14,829 nt of DNA, from contig CAMLOU010000106.1 in assembly GCA_946481735.1 (NCBI GenBank), positions 1-14,829 on the forward strand, written 5' to 3'. The position numbers and the translations under genes are program-made. The DNA is from an uncultured Cellvibrio sp. Its GTDB lineage: Bacteria; Pseudomonadota; Gammaproteobacteria; Pseudomonadales; Cellvibrionaceae. This document shows positions 1 through 6,197 of the stretch, piece after piece. The notes beneath the pieces were generated by a model, which worked only from the letters and a program-made list of their open reading frames with translations, did not search any database and was not told the origin of the DNA. Within the stretch, counting starts at the first letter, position 1, and every line of letters starts with the position of its first letter.

Positions 1-1
1 T

Positions 2-184
2 AAAGTCAGTGATCGTGTAAAAGCCATTACCCCCAATGGTGTCTTTGTGCCCGATGTTTTGCTTGGAAGGATTGGACCTGATGCGCGGGCAATTGGCGGT
101 GCGATACTACCCTTCTATGCCAATTTTTCGCCTGACAAAACGGTGATGTTAACGGGCGGAATTCCGCAGAAGATAACGGGCTAG
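2..184 (+). CDS. C-terminal fragment of a ROK-family protein, probably a transcriptional repressor
   Basis: An open frame enters from the left edge and ends at TAG 182-184, giving the last 60 residues of a protein whose start lies outside the window. The stretch GRIGPDARAIGGAILPFY followed by a phenylalanine-serine-proline-aspartate segment resembles the C-terminal helix of ROK proteins (Repressor, ORF, Kinase), where a conserved glycine-alanine-rich helix carries an 'aiGaAllP' pattern. ROK regulators with a tail of this kind commonly sit beside sugar-use genes. The next gene starts 53 bases later on the same strand, so the two could be cotranscribed. I infer a sugar-responsive repressor acting on this locus, because a fructokinase of the same superfamily lies about 4 kb downstream. 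The helix-turn-helix that would separate a regulator from a kinase is not visible, so a second sugar kinase remains possible. Confidence 0.55.
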   Translation, partial: KVSDRVKAITPNGVFVPDVLLGRIGPDARAIGGAILPFYANFSPDKTVMLTGGIPQKITG

Positions 185-197
185 TGTCATAAACTCA

Positions 198-218
198 GGA
201 TTATTAATACGATAATCC
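198..218. repeat. 7-bp inverted repeat upstream of the glycosidase gene
   Basis: GGATTAT (198-204) and ATAATCC (212-218) are perfect inverted arms around a 7-base AT-rich centre, between the upstream stop codon and the ribosome binding site of the gene at 238. It could be a small operator or a weak RNA hairpin. No T-run follows, so it is not a convincing terminator. It does not share the half-site of the operator at 1378-1407. Confidence 0.35.
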
Positions 219-237
219 CTACAGAAGGTGAGGTGAT

Positions 238-1203
238 ATGTTACAGCTGGACGATAAATGGGTGTGGGATTTTTGGTTTGCCATTGATGGTGATGAGTAC
301 CACATGTTCTATTTGCAGGCCAATAAATCGTTGCTGAATCCGGAGCTAAGACACTGGAATGTTTCCATTGGTCACGCTGTTTCAAAAGACCTGAAACAGT
401 GGACGGTATTACCCGACGCTATTGCACCGACGACAGATAACGATGAAGCACCGGATTCCTACACGACCTGGACGGGTTGTGTTATTAAAGTTGAGGATAC
501 CTGGTTCATGTATTACACCGGGACCATGCGCGCAGAAAAAGGATTGGTGCAGCGTGTTTGCCTTGCACAATCTCAAGATCTGACGCACTGGAAAAAATAT
601 ACCGGTAATCCAGTAGTGGAACTGGACACTCGATGGTACGACGGATTAAAACTGGCCTATTGGCATGACGCATCATGGCGCGATCCTTGGGTCGTTAAAG
701 ATCCTGAGAAAAATTTATACCATATGTTTATTACCGCGCGCGCCAACACCGGCGCGCCAGATGGGCGAGGAGCAGTGGCTTATGCATCCTCCGAAAATTT
801 GATTGATTGGACAGTGGGTAAGCCATTTCTGGCGCCCGGTTGGTTTGGCGAAATGGAAGTGCCACAGATAGAAAAGATAGGTGAACGTTATTACTTATTC
901 TGCTCAGTGTCCGCTCGCTTCCACTCAGAATTACATCGCCAGCAAGCTAGCTGCGTACCGCAGACCGGTGTGAAATATTTTGTTGCTGAAAATTTTTATG
1001 GCCCTTTCACCTGTTTGGGTAACGGCTTTCTGACCGGCCCGGCACAAGAAGGTCTTTATTCTGGTCGAGTCGTTCAAGGGCCAGATAAGGAATGGTACCT
1101 TATGGCATTCATGGGCAATGATCGCCAGGGTAATTTTGTGGGAAGTATTATTGATCCGATAAGGATCGTGCAAACCGCTGAAGGTGAGCTGCAGCTTATC
1201 TGA
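238..1203 (+). CDS. Compact GH32/GH68-like five-bladed beta-propeller glycosidase, probable cytoplasmic beta-fructosidase
   Basis: The 321-residue protein shows the three-acid pattern of clan GH-J. VWDFW near the N-terminus carries candidate nucleophile Asp11, WRDP (147-150) carries the transition-state-binding Asp149, and GEMEVPQ carries Glu207 as likely acid/base, matching the E-C-P motif of invertases. W-T-G (78-80) corresponds to the 'WSG' motif. Repeated aromatic blade motifs (YHMFYLQA, WFMYYTG, YHMFITA, YYLFCSV, WYLMAFMG) indicate a five-bladed propeller. There is no signal peptide and no C-terminal beta-sandwich, so it is shorter than typical GH32 enzymes and probably acts in the cytoplasm on imported sucrose or a short fructoside. 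The start is supported by a GGTGAGGTG purine-rich box just before ATG 238. A nearby fructokinase and TonB-dependent receptor support fructoside use. GH43-like activity cannot be excluded, and substrate and mechanism are inferred. Confidence 0.75.
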   Translation: MLQLDDKWVWDFWFAIDGDEYHMFYLQANKSLLNPELRHWNVSIGHAVSKDLKQWTVLPDAIAPTTDNDEAPDSYTTWTGCVIKVEDTWFMYYTGTMRAEKGLVQRVCLAQSQDLTHWKKYTGNPVVELDTRWYDGLKLAYWHDASWRDPWVVKDPEKNLYHMFITARANTGAPDGRGAVAYASSENLIDWTVGKPFLAPGWFGEMEVPQIEKIGERYYLFCSVSARFHSELHRQQASCVPQTGVKYFVAENFYGPFTCLGNGFLTGPAQEGLYSGRVVQGPDKEWYLMAFMGNDRQGNFVGSIIDPIRIVQTAEGELQLI

Positions 1204-1234
1204 TGTGTTGACTAAGGTTAGGCCCTCGGATGTG

Positions 1235-1256
1235 GCGGCTCGTTTCTGAGAGCCGC
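1235..1256 (+). terminator. Possible weak terminator or mRNA 3' hairpin after the glycosidase gene
   Basis: GCGGCTC (1235-1241) pairs perfectly with GAGCCGC (1250-1256) across an 8-base loop, 31 bases after the glycosidase stop codon. The stem is GC-rich, but only TTGATAC follows, so a strong U-tract is missing. It may stabilise the 3' end or give partial termination before the receptor promoter. A second tiny stem, GGGA/TCCC, lies at 1271-1282. Confidence 0.4.
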
Positions 1257-1376
1257 TTGATACACATGCCGGGATTTGTCCCGCTCTCAAGCTCTGCCCC
1301 CCCCTGATACACCTACCATAACCGCGGAAACGGCATAACCCGTCTAATTTTCATAGCAAAGAATTTTATCTATCGA

Positions 1377-1405
1377 TTGATTTAATTAAATCACAGTGAT
1401 TTAAT
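1377..1405 (+). promoter_or_regulatory. Probable sigma70 promoter of the TonB-dependent receptor gene
   Basis: TTGATT (1377-1382) and TTTAAT (1400-1405) are separated by exactly 17 bases and match the -35 and -10 consensus at 4 of 6 and 5 of 6 positions. They sit about 75-100 bases upstream of the receptor start, leaving a leader of roughly 65-70 bases. Both boxes lie within overlapping palindromes, so a bound regulator should occlude RNA polymerase. AT-rich palindromic DNA can match promoter boxes by chance. Confidence 0.5.
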
Positions 1406-1407
1406 TA
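1378..1407. promoter_or_regulatory. Overlapping palindromic operator with three copies of an 11-bp half-site
   Basis: TGATTTAATTA occurs at 1378-1388, in reverse complement at 1383-1393, and again directly at 1397-1407. The first two make a perfect 16-bp palindrome (1378-1393). The last two make a perfect 25-bp palindrome, TAATTAAATCAC and GTGATTTAATTA around a central A at 1395 (1383-1407). AT-rich dyads of this kind suit ROK or LacI/GntR repressors of sugar genes. The location over the promoter elements implies repression relieved by a sugar. The binding protein is not shown by the sequence; the partial ROK gene at the left edge is the nearest candidate. Confidence 0.55.
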
Positions 1408-1413
1408 GTTACT

Positions 1414-1444
1414 CGCCCGAAACCGCCTCTCTCGGGTTCGGGCG
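1414..1444 (+). promoter_or_regulatory. GC-rich hairpin in the leader of the receptor mRNA
   Basis: CGCCCGAA (1414-1421) pairs with TTCGGGCG (1437-1444). Past one A-G mismatch, CC pairs with GG, giving a stable stem that ends 23 bases before the Shine-Dalgarno sequence GAGGA (1468-1472). No T-run follows, so termination is unlikely. It may protect the 5' end or tune translation of this abundant outer-membrane protein. No known riboswitch class was recognised. Confidence 0.4.
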
Positions 1445-1479
1445 GGCGATCCACAATCATAATAATCGAGGAACTCAGC

Positions 1480-4035
1480 ATGACACCCACTACACGATTT
1501 GCTCCCAGCGTAATGATCCTCGCCATGGCCGTCGCGCAGCAGGCAACTGCTCAAGATGACCAGGTGTCAGCGTCAATAGAAGAAGTATTTGTGACCGGTG
1601 TGGCGCGCCCTGGTGTGACCCGGTTGGATGCCAGCGTTTCTGTCAGCGCACTGCCCGGGGCAGACGTTGACAAGATGGCGCCGCGCTCCATCGGCGAAGT
1701 ATTCAGAAGTCTGCCTGGTATTCGTTCGGAATCTTCTGGCGGCGGTGGTAACGCCAACATCACCATTCGCGGTATTCCCCTAGCAACAGGTGGTTCCAAA
1801 TATATGCAGCTCCATGAAGATGGATTACCGGTACTGGAGTTTGGCGATATCAATTTTGCCAATACAGATAACTTCATGCGTTTTGACACAACGGTTGAGC
1901 GCGTGGAATCCATCCGGGGCGGCTCTGCGTCCACGCTGGCAAGTAACTCGCCCGGTGGCATCATCAATATTTTGAGTAAAACGGGTAAAGAAGAAGGTGG
2001 CAGTGCCGGTATTTCCTACGGCGTGGACTATGAAGAATTCAGAACAGATTTTGAGTATGGCGGAAGGCTGACTGACACCGTGTATTTTCATATCGGTGGA
2101 TTTTTCCGGGATGGTGAAGGCGTGCGCGAAACCGGCTTCAATGGTGACAGCGGCGGGCAAATCAAAGTGAACCTGACCAAGGAATTGGACAACGGTTTTA
2201 TTCGCTTCTACGGTAAAAATCTTGATGACAAAATGACAACTTACTTGCCTGCACCTGTGCGTGTGAAAAGCAATGGCAGTTTTGGGCCGCTGCCAGGTTT
2301 TGATGCAAGCACACAGAGTCTGCATAGCGAATCGACCAGCCGGATTACCACATTTGATCAATTTGGTAATCCGGTTTCCCGCTCGGTTTCTGACGGTATT
2401 GAATCGAAAGTAACGGCGTTTGGCTTCGGGTTTGATAACGAAATTGCCGAAGGTCTGACGCTGAATAATAAATTCAGGAAGTCCAGTATCAGTGGAGGGT
2501 TTATTTCACCCTTCACGGATGGCTTTGCCGGTGGCACGGATACCATCGCTAACAAAGGCGCCGTATTGTGTGACGGTGCGAGCGTTGGTGGTATCGCCCT
2601 CGACTGCTCCGGTGGTGTCAGAGCAACCATTAATGGTGAGGCCGCGGACGTTGATCAACTAGCGTTTACCAACTTGATCTTCGACACCACTTTTGATGAT
2701 GTGGGATTGACAGTTAACGATTTCAAACTGACCAAGGATCTGGACCGGGTCATTATTACAGCGGGATATTATTATTCAAGACAGAATATTGATATCTCCT
2801 GGAACAGCTGGCACACCCGCATGCAAACCCTGAGTGGTTCCAATGCACAGAATATTCATTATGAAGCAATTGGTGCAGGCATTGATGCTAACGGTAACCC
2901 GGTGGATGTGGTGCTGGCAGATAACGGTGCGGTAACCCAAAGTTTCCTTGCATGGAACTGGGATCTGGAATATGTCACCAGCGCGCCTTATATCAATGTC
3001 GGATTTGAGCTCAGTGATCGTCTTATGCTGGATGTGAGTGCGCGTTATGACCAGGTCGAAGCGCGCGGTGTGCAGTTGCAGGGCTGCTGTGGCGGCAACG
3101 TTTCAACAGATCTCAATGGCAACGGTTCGGTGGGCCAATTTGACGTGATTGGCGGTGTGATAACCCGTCTTGACCGTGACGCATTGATGGAAAATTCAGG
3201 TGCTGTTTCTGCCGGATTTATCAATGGCGGTGTTCGTAGTCTGAACGAGCAGAATGCGGCGAGAACCAACGTTAACTACGATGCGGACAACACGTCTTAT
3301 TCAGTTGGTGGAACATTTATTCTGACGGACGACTCCTCAATATTTGCACGCTTCAGCGATGGCGGCAGGGCAATAGCGGATCGGCTGACACAAGTTGCCG
3401 GCACCTTGAATCCAGACGGTTCCCTCACTCGCACAACCGATGGATACGATAATGTTCAGCAGTTGGAGGTTGGTTATAAATTAATGGCTTCCGATTGGTC
3501 ATTCTTTGCCACATTTTTTAATACGACTGTTGAAGAAACCAATGCCGAAATTACCTCAGGCCTGACGTTTGTAAGGGAATATGAAGCCAACGGCATAGAA
3601 CTGGAAGGGAATTACGTCGTGACCGATAACTTGTCCATCAAAGGCAATGCAACTTGGTCTGATGCTGAAATCAGTTCCGACCTCACCAATCCGGCTGTCG
3701 TAGGCAACACACCGCGCCGCCAAGCCGATTTCATCTGGACAATTACACCTGAATACGTCATTGATCAATTTGCTGTCGGGCTGACCTTCCAGGGATCAAC
3801 TGAGTTTTACCTCGGAGATAACAACGACCTCAAGCAGGACGCCTACAATCTGATCCATCTTTATGGAAACTGGAACATCACAGATACCTTCTCGGCCAGT
3901 ATCAATGCCAATAATCTCACGGACGAATTTGTTATTACCGAAGCTGAAGAAACAACAGCGGTTGATGGTGGAATCATCCGTGCCCGTCCCCTGAGTGGAC
4001 GTTCCATATCCGTCGGTTTGCGTTATCAATTTTAA
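1480..4035 (+). CDS. TonB-dependent outer-membrane receptor, probably for sucrose or a fructoside
   Basis: The protein is 851 residues, the usual size for a ligand-gated outer-membrane porin. Residues 1-24 look like a signal peptide with probable cleavage after Ala-Thr-Ala24. A TonB-box-like EEVFVTG follows at 34-40. The plug covers about 50-170 and contains the typical NITIRGI, VERVESIRGG and GGIINI motifs. The remainder forms the 22-strand barrel and ends in Tyr-Gln-Phe, the terminal aromatic expected for BAM insertion. Cys364/Cys376 and Cys536-Cys537 lie in probable external loops and may form disulphides. GAGGA lies 7 bases before the ATG. Placement between a fructosidase-like enzyme and a fructokinase points to sugar uptake powered by TonB-ExbBD, but the ligand is inferred. 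Metal or siderophore transport is less likely because no iron genes are nearby. Confidence 0.88.
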   Translation: MTPTTRFAPSVMILAMAVAQQATAQDDQVSASIEEVFVTGVARPGVTRLDASVSVSALPGADVDKMAPRSIGEVFRSLPGIRSESSGGGGNANITIRGIPLATGGSKYMQLHEDGLPVLEFGDINFANTDNFMRFDTTVERVESIRGGSASTLASNSPGGIINILSKTGKEEGGSAGISYGVDYEEFRTDFEYGGRLTDTVYFHIGGFFRDGEGVRETGFNGDSGGQIKVNLTKELDNGFIRFYGKNLDDKMTTYLPAPVRVKSNGSFGPLPGFDASTQSLHSESTSRITTFDQFGNPVSRSVSDGIESKVTAFGFGFDNEIAEGLTLNNKFRKSSISGGFISPFTDGFAGGTDTIANKGAVLCDGASVGGIALDCSGGVRATINGEAADVDQLAFTNLIFDTTFDDVGLTVNDFKLTKDLDRVIITAGYYYSRQNIDISWNSWHTRMQTLSGSNAQNIHYEAIGAGIDANGNPVDVVLADNGAVTQSFLAWNWDLEYVTSAPYINVGFELSDRLMLDVSARYDQVEARGVQLQGCCGGNVSTDLNGNGSVGQFDVIGGVITRLDRDALMENSGAVSAGFINGGVRSLNEQNAARTNVNYDADNTSYSVGGTFILTDDSSIFARFSDGGRAIADRLTQVAGTLNPDGSLTRTTDGYDNVQQLEVGYKLMASDWSFFATFFNTTVEETNAEITSGLTFVREYEANGIELEGNYVVTDNLSIKGNATWSDAEISSDLTNPAVVGNTPRRQADFIWTITPEYVIDQFAVGLTFQGSTEFYLGDNNDLKQDAYNLIHLYGNWNITDTFSASINANNLTDEFVITEAEETTAVDGGIIRARPLSGRSISVGLRYQF

Positions 4036-4061
4036 ATATTCTTGACGATATACGCCGCGTG

Positions 4062-4087
4062 TGACGCAAGTTGTACTGCTTGCGTCA
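4062..4087 (+). terminator. Perfect 9-bp stem-loop after the receptor gene, possible terminator
   Basis: TGACGCAAG (4062-4070) and CTTGCGTCA (4079-4087) form a perfect stem with an 8-base loop, 26 bases after the receptor stop codon. The nearest T-run (4103-4108) is displaced by about 15 bases, so this may be an imperfect rho-independent terminator, a processing or stability hairpin, or a dyad for a DNA-binding protein. It implies that the kinase may be expressed at a lower or separate level. Confidence 0.5.
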
Positions 4088-4182
4088 TATTGCTGCGAAT
4101 AATTTTTTACTTAACATTGTTTGCACCGCCGCCTCGTGTTGTCGGTGTCGCTCTTTCGTATTTATTTTGGGTCGAGGTCGTT

Positions 4183-4186
4183 GAGG
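4183..4186 (+). promoter_or_regulatory. Shine-Dalgarno that sets the fructokinase start
   Basis: GAGG sits 9 bases before ATG 4196. The in-frame ATG at 4121 has no comparable purine box and would add 25 residues ahead of the glycine-rich phosphate-binding loop, which normally lies close to the N-terminus in ROK kinases. The 4196 start is therefore preferred. Confidence 0.6.
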
Positions 4187-4195
4187 CGGTTTTGC

Positions 4196-5131
4196 ATGGT
4201 GCAGGTAGACAACAATCAGATATGGTTTGGCGGTATAGAGGCAGGCGGCACAAAATTTAATTGTGTAGTGGCCAATCAACATGCGGAGATACAAGCCAGC
4301 GCCACCTTTATGACCGATGTGCCCGATAACACGCTGGTGCAGGTCACGCAATTTTTTGCTAATGAACAAAAAAAGCGCGGGCCTCTTTCGGCATTAGGCA
4401 TCGCCAGTTTTGGGCCGATAGAGCTGGACACAGGCGCTCCCTACTATGGGCATATCTTATCCACGCCGAAAGCATCGTGGTCTTATACCAATCTGGTGGG
4501 TTTTTTTTCCGATGCACTCGGTGTGCCCATTGCGATAGAGACAGATGTCAACGGCTCAGCATTGGGGGAAGCTGCGTATGGTGCTGCCAGGGGTTTAGAT
4601 AACTTTGTGTATGTCACCGTCGGAACCGGTATTGGTGCCGGTGTGATTAGTCACGGACAGCTTGTTCGAGGCGCACATCACCCTGAGTTGGGTCACATGC
4701 TAATTCCGCAAGACAAGCACGACAGTTTTGCCGGTTGCTGTCCTTTTCACGGCAACTGCCTTGAGGGGCTTGCATCAGGTCCAGCGATGAAGCAACGCTG
4801 GAATTCAGCGGCTGACGTACTCAGCGATGGCCACGCGGCCTGGAAGCTGGAAGCCCATTACCTGGCGTTGATGTGCGTAAACATTACGAATTTATATGCA
4901 CCGCAAAGAATCATCCTGGGCGGCGGCGTGATGAACAGGGCAGCATTGTTTCCGTTGATAAGAACCGGATTTTTGAATTTGATGAATGGCTACGGCCCCG
5001 ATCAAATCCTGCAAAAGCCGCATGAATATATTGTTCCCCCCGGTATTGCTGGCGGAAAATCGGGGGTAATGGGTTCGTTGTTGTTGGCAAAAAGCGCCTT
5101 CGAGCTGACCGGAACCCCGCTTCGCCTTTGA
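4196..5131 (+). CDS. scrK: ROK-family fructokinase
   Basis: The protein is 311 residues and should phosphorylate fructose, or a related hexose, with ATP in the cytoplasm. The N-terminal FGGIEAGGTKF is the ROK phosphate-binding loop. ETDVNGSALGE carries the probable catalytic base Asp117, and VTVGTGIGAGVI is the second nucleotide loop. A zinc site is visible as ELGH followed by a Cys-Cys-Pro and the CPFHGNCLEG block, where His and Cys residues hold structural zinc. The CPxHGxCLEG pattern followed by ASGPA is typical of the fructokinase subgroup (YdhR/ScrK-like) rather than glucokinases or NagC-type repressors. No helix-turn-helix precedes it. It fits as the acceptor of fructose released by the propeller enzyme upstream. 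A T8 run (4501-4508) and an A7 run (4368-4374) lie inside the gene. Mannokinase or another hexokinase activity is possible. Confidence 0.85.
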   Translation: MVQVDNNQIWFGGIEAGGTKFNCVVANQHAEIQASATFMTDVPDNTLVQVTQFFANEQKKRGPLSALGIASFGPIELDTGAPYYGHILSTPKASWSYTNLVGFFSDALGVPIAIETDVNGSALGEAAYGAARGLDNFVYVTVGTGIGAGVISHGQLVRGAHHPELGHMLIPQDKHDSFAGCCPFHGNCLEGLASGPAMKQRWNSAADVLSDGHAAWKLEAHYLALMCVNITNLYAPQRIILGGGVMNRAALFPLIRTGFLNLMNGYGPDQILQKPHEYIVPPGIAGGKSGVMGSLLLAKSAFELTGTPLRL

Positions 5132-5141
5132 TCGCTTGAGG

Positions 5142-5169
5142 CGTTCACTGCGCCCGGGCTGAATGAACG
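5142..5169 (+). repeat. Hairpin-forming sequence after the fructokinase gene
   Basis: CGTTCA (5142-5147) pairs with TGAACG (5164-5169), and an 8-bp self-complementary GCCCGGGC lies inside the loop at 5152-5159. It begins 10 bases after the kinase stop codon. There is no T-run, so it is only a possible weak termination or 3'-end protection structure. Confidence 0.3.
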
Positions 5170-5229
5170 TGCCATACGGTCGTTCTGTTGTTTGTCCCAG
5201 CGCTGTCCGTTTTTATCTTTTACCCAGTA

Positions 5230-5259
5230 TTGGCTTAATTACCGGCTTTGTAGTATATA
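5230..5259 (+). promoter_or_regulatory. Weak candidate promoter for the dioxygenase gene
   Basis: TTGGCT (5230-5235) and TATATA (5254-5259) are 18 bases apart, each matching the sigma70 consensus at 4 of 6 positions, and lie 35 bases before the proposed TTG start. The match is modest and could be chance. It is the best placed candidate in the 162-base gap between fructokinase and dioxygenase. Confidence 0.25.
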
Positions 5260-5283
5260 CGCGCTCCTCTTGGGTCTGTGATG

Positions 5284-5287
5284 GGAG
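5284..5287 (+). promoter_or_regulatory. Shine-Dalgarno supporting a TTG start codon
   Basis: GGAG lies 6 bases before TTG 5294. An in-frame TGA at 5279-5281 rules out any start further upstream, and no ATG or GTG occurs early enough in the frame to preserve the N-terminal part of the protein. Translation therefore most likely begins at TTG, usually a weaker start codon. Confidence 0.55.
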
Positions 5288-5293
5288 CCGGCC

Positions 5294-5968
5294 TTGTGCG
5301 ACACCGCGTTTGTTCATAATGATCAGTTATTTGACCGCATTGCCGACGCGCTCGTTGAGGTCGGTTATATTGTCTTGCCCCAGGCTTTGCCTGTCTCGCT
5401 GGTGGATCAGTTAATAGCGCGATTGCATGCGCTGGATGACGAAGACTTCAAGCGCGCTGGTATCGGGCGCCAGGACGATTTTCAGATTGATACCAGCGTG
5501 CGCCGTGACCGTATTCGCTGGTTGCAACAGGAACATGCAGCCGAGGTGGCATTTTTGAAATGGATGGATGAACTGCGGCTCGCCCTGAACCGCCGTTTGT
5601 TTATGGGATTAATGGATTACGAGTGCCACTTTGCCAGCTATGGCATTGGCGCGTTTTACAAAAAACATCTGGATGCGTTCAAGCGCCCCGCGCCCTTGTT
5701 ACAAGCGCCGCTCCAGATTTCACCGCTTCAGGCGCAACCCAGTCGCGTGCTTTCAACCGTGCTTTATCTCAATCCGGATTGGCAGGCTGACGATGGCGGA
5801 GAATTACGCCTCTACGACGAAGCCGATGCACTGGTGCTGGAAACCATCGCACCGGAATATGGCAAGCTGGTGATCTTCCTCAGCGAAAAATTTCCTCACG
5901 AAGTTCTGGTCGCCAAGCGCGAACGCCACAGTATTGCTGGCTGGTTCCGTGTCAGCGGACCGACGTAA
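5294..5968 (+). CDS. 2-oxoglutarate/Fe(II)-dependent dioxygenase, SM-20/PiuC-like
   Basis: The 224-residue protein has the double-stranded beta-helix signature of prolyl-4-hydroxylase-type oxygenases. YKKHLDAF gives iron ligands His125 and Asp127, FPHEVL gives the distal ligand His202, and RHSIAGWFR contains Arg211, the probable salt-bridge partner of 2-oxoglutarate. Between them SRVLSTVLYLNPDW and a Gly-Gly-Glu-Leu-Arg-Leu strand match the conserved core of the SM-20 group. No signal peptide is visible, so it should be cytoplasmic. Family members hydroxylate protein side chains or small molecules, and the substrate here is unknown. It starts with TTG behind GGAG and is followed by a 229-base gap before the ATP-grasp gene, so linkage to that pair is not established. 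Its closeness to the sugar locus does not reveal its role. Confidence 0.82.
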   Translation: MCDTAFVHNDQLFDRIADALVEVGYIVLPQALPVSLVDQLIARLHALDDEDFKRAGIGRQDDFQIDTSVRRDRIRWLQQEHAAEVAFLKWMDELRLALNRRLFMGLMDYECHFASYGIGAFYKKHLDAFKRPAPLLQAPLQISPLQAQPSRVLSTVLYLNPDWQADDGGELRLYDEADALVLETIAPEYGKLVIFLSEKFPHEVLVAKRERHSIAGWFRVSGPT

Positions 5969-6197
5969 ACCCGCTCTTTTCACAAGACTTTGCTATTATC
6001 CAGAAGCGCCCTAAAGCTGTGCGTGCCGCATCACCATGGGGCGGCGGCTGTTGGGCGCGCGCCTTATGGCGGTGGATTTACTAGCCCGGCGCAGTGCTTG
6101 CAGGAGAGATAGTTGGTTGGCAGGAGCTTTGCAAGCAAGCTGCTGACGGAGAAGTGATTTTTTCCGATCATCGTTTTCAGGCAACAGGGATTACTCT

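Noticed and set aside
931..1290. 119-residue antisense frame over the end of the glycosidase gene
   Set aside because: It is the antisense shadow of a gene with clear catalytic motifs; no domain or ribosome binding site seen.
1388..1402. Possible CRP-binding site (TCACAGTGA core)
   Set aside because: CRP sites read TGTGA then TCACA outward; here the order is reversed and the longer 25-bp palindrome explains the core better.
4121..4195. N-terminal extension of the fructokinase from ATG 4121
   Set aside because: It would add 25 residues (Met-His-Arg-Arg-Leu...) ahead of the ROK phosphate loop; ATG 4196 has a better-placed GAGG.
5163..5414. 83-residue open frame between fructokinase and dioxygenase
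   Set aside because: It overlaps the start of the dioxygenase in another frame, has no clear ribosome binding site or domain, and the overlapping gene has strong family motifs.
6036..6146. Short 36-codon frame (MGRRLLGARLMAV...) in the leader of the ATP-grasp gene
   Set aside because: No convincing ribosome binding site, arginine-rich composition typical of GC-rich noncoding DNA, and no leader-peptide pattern.
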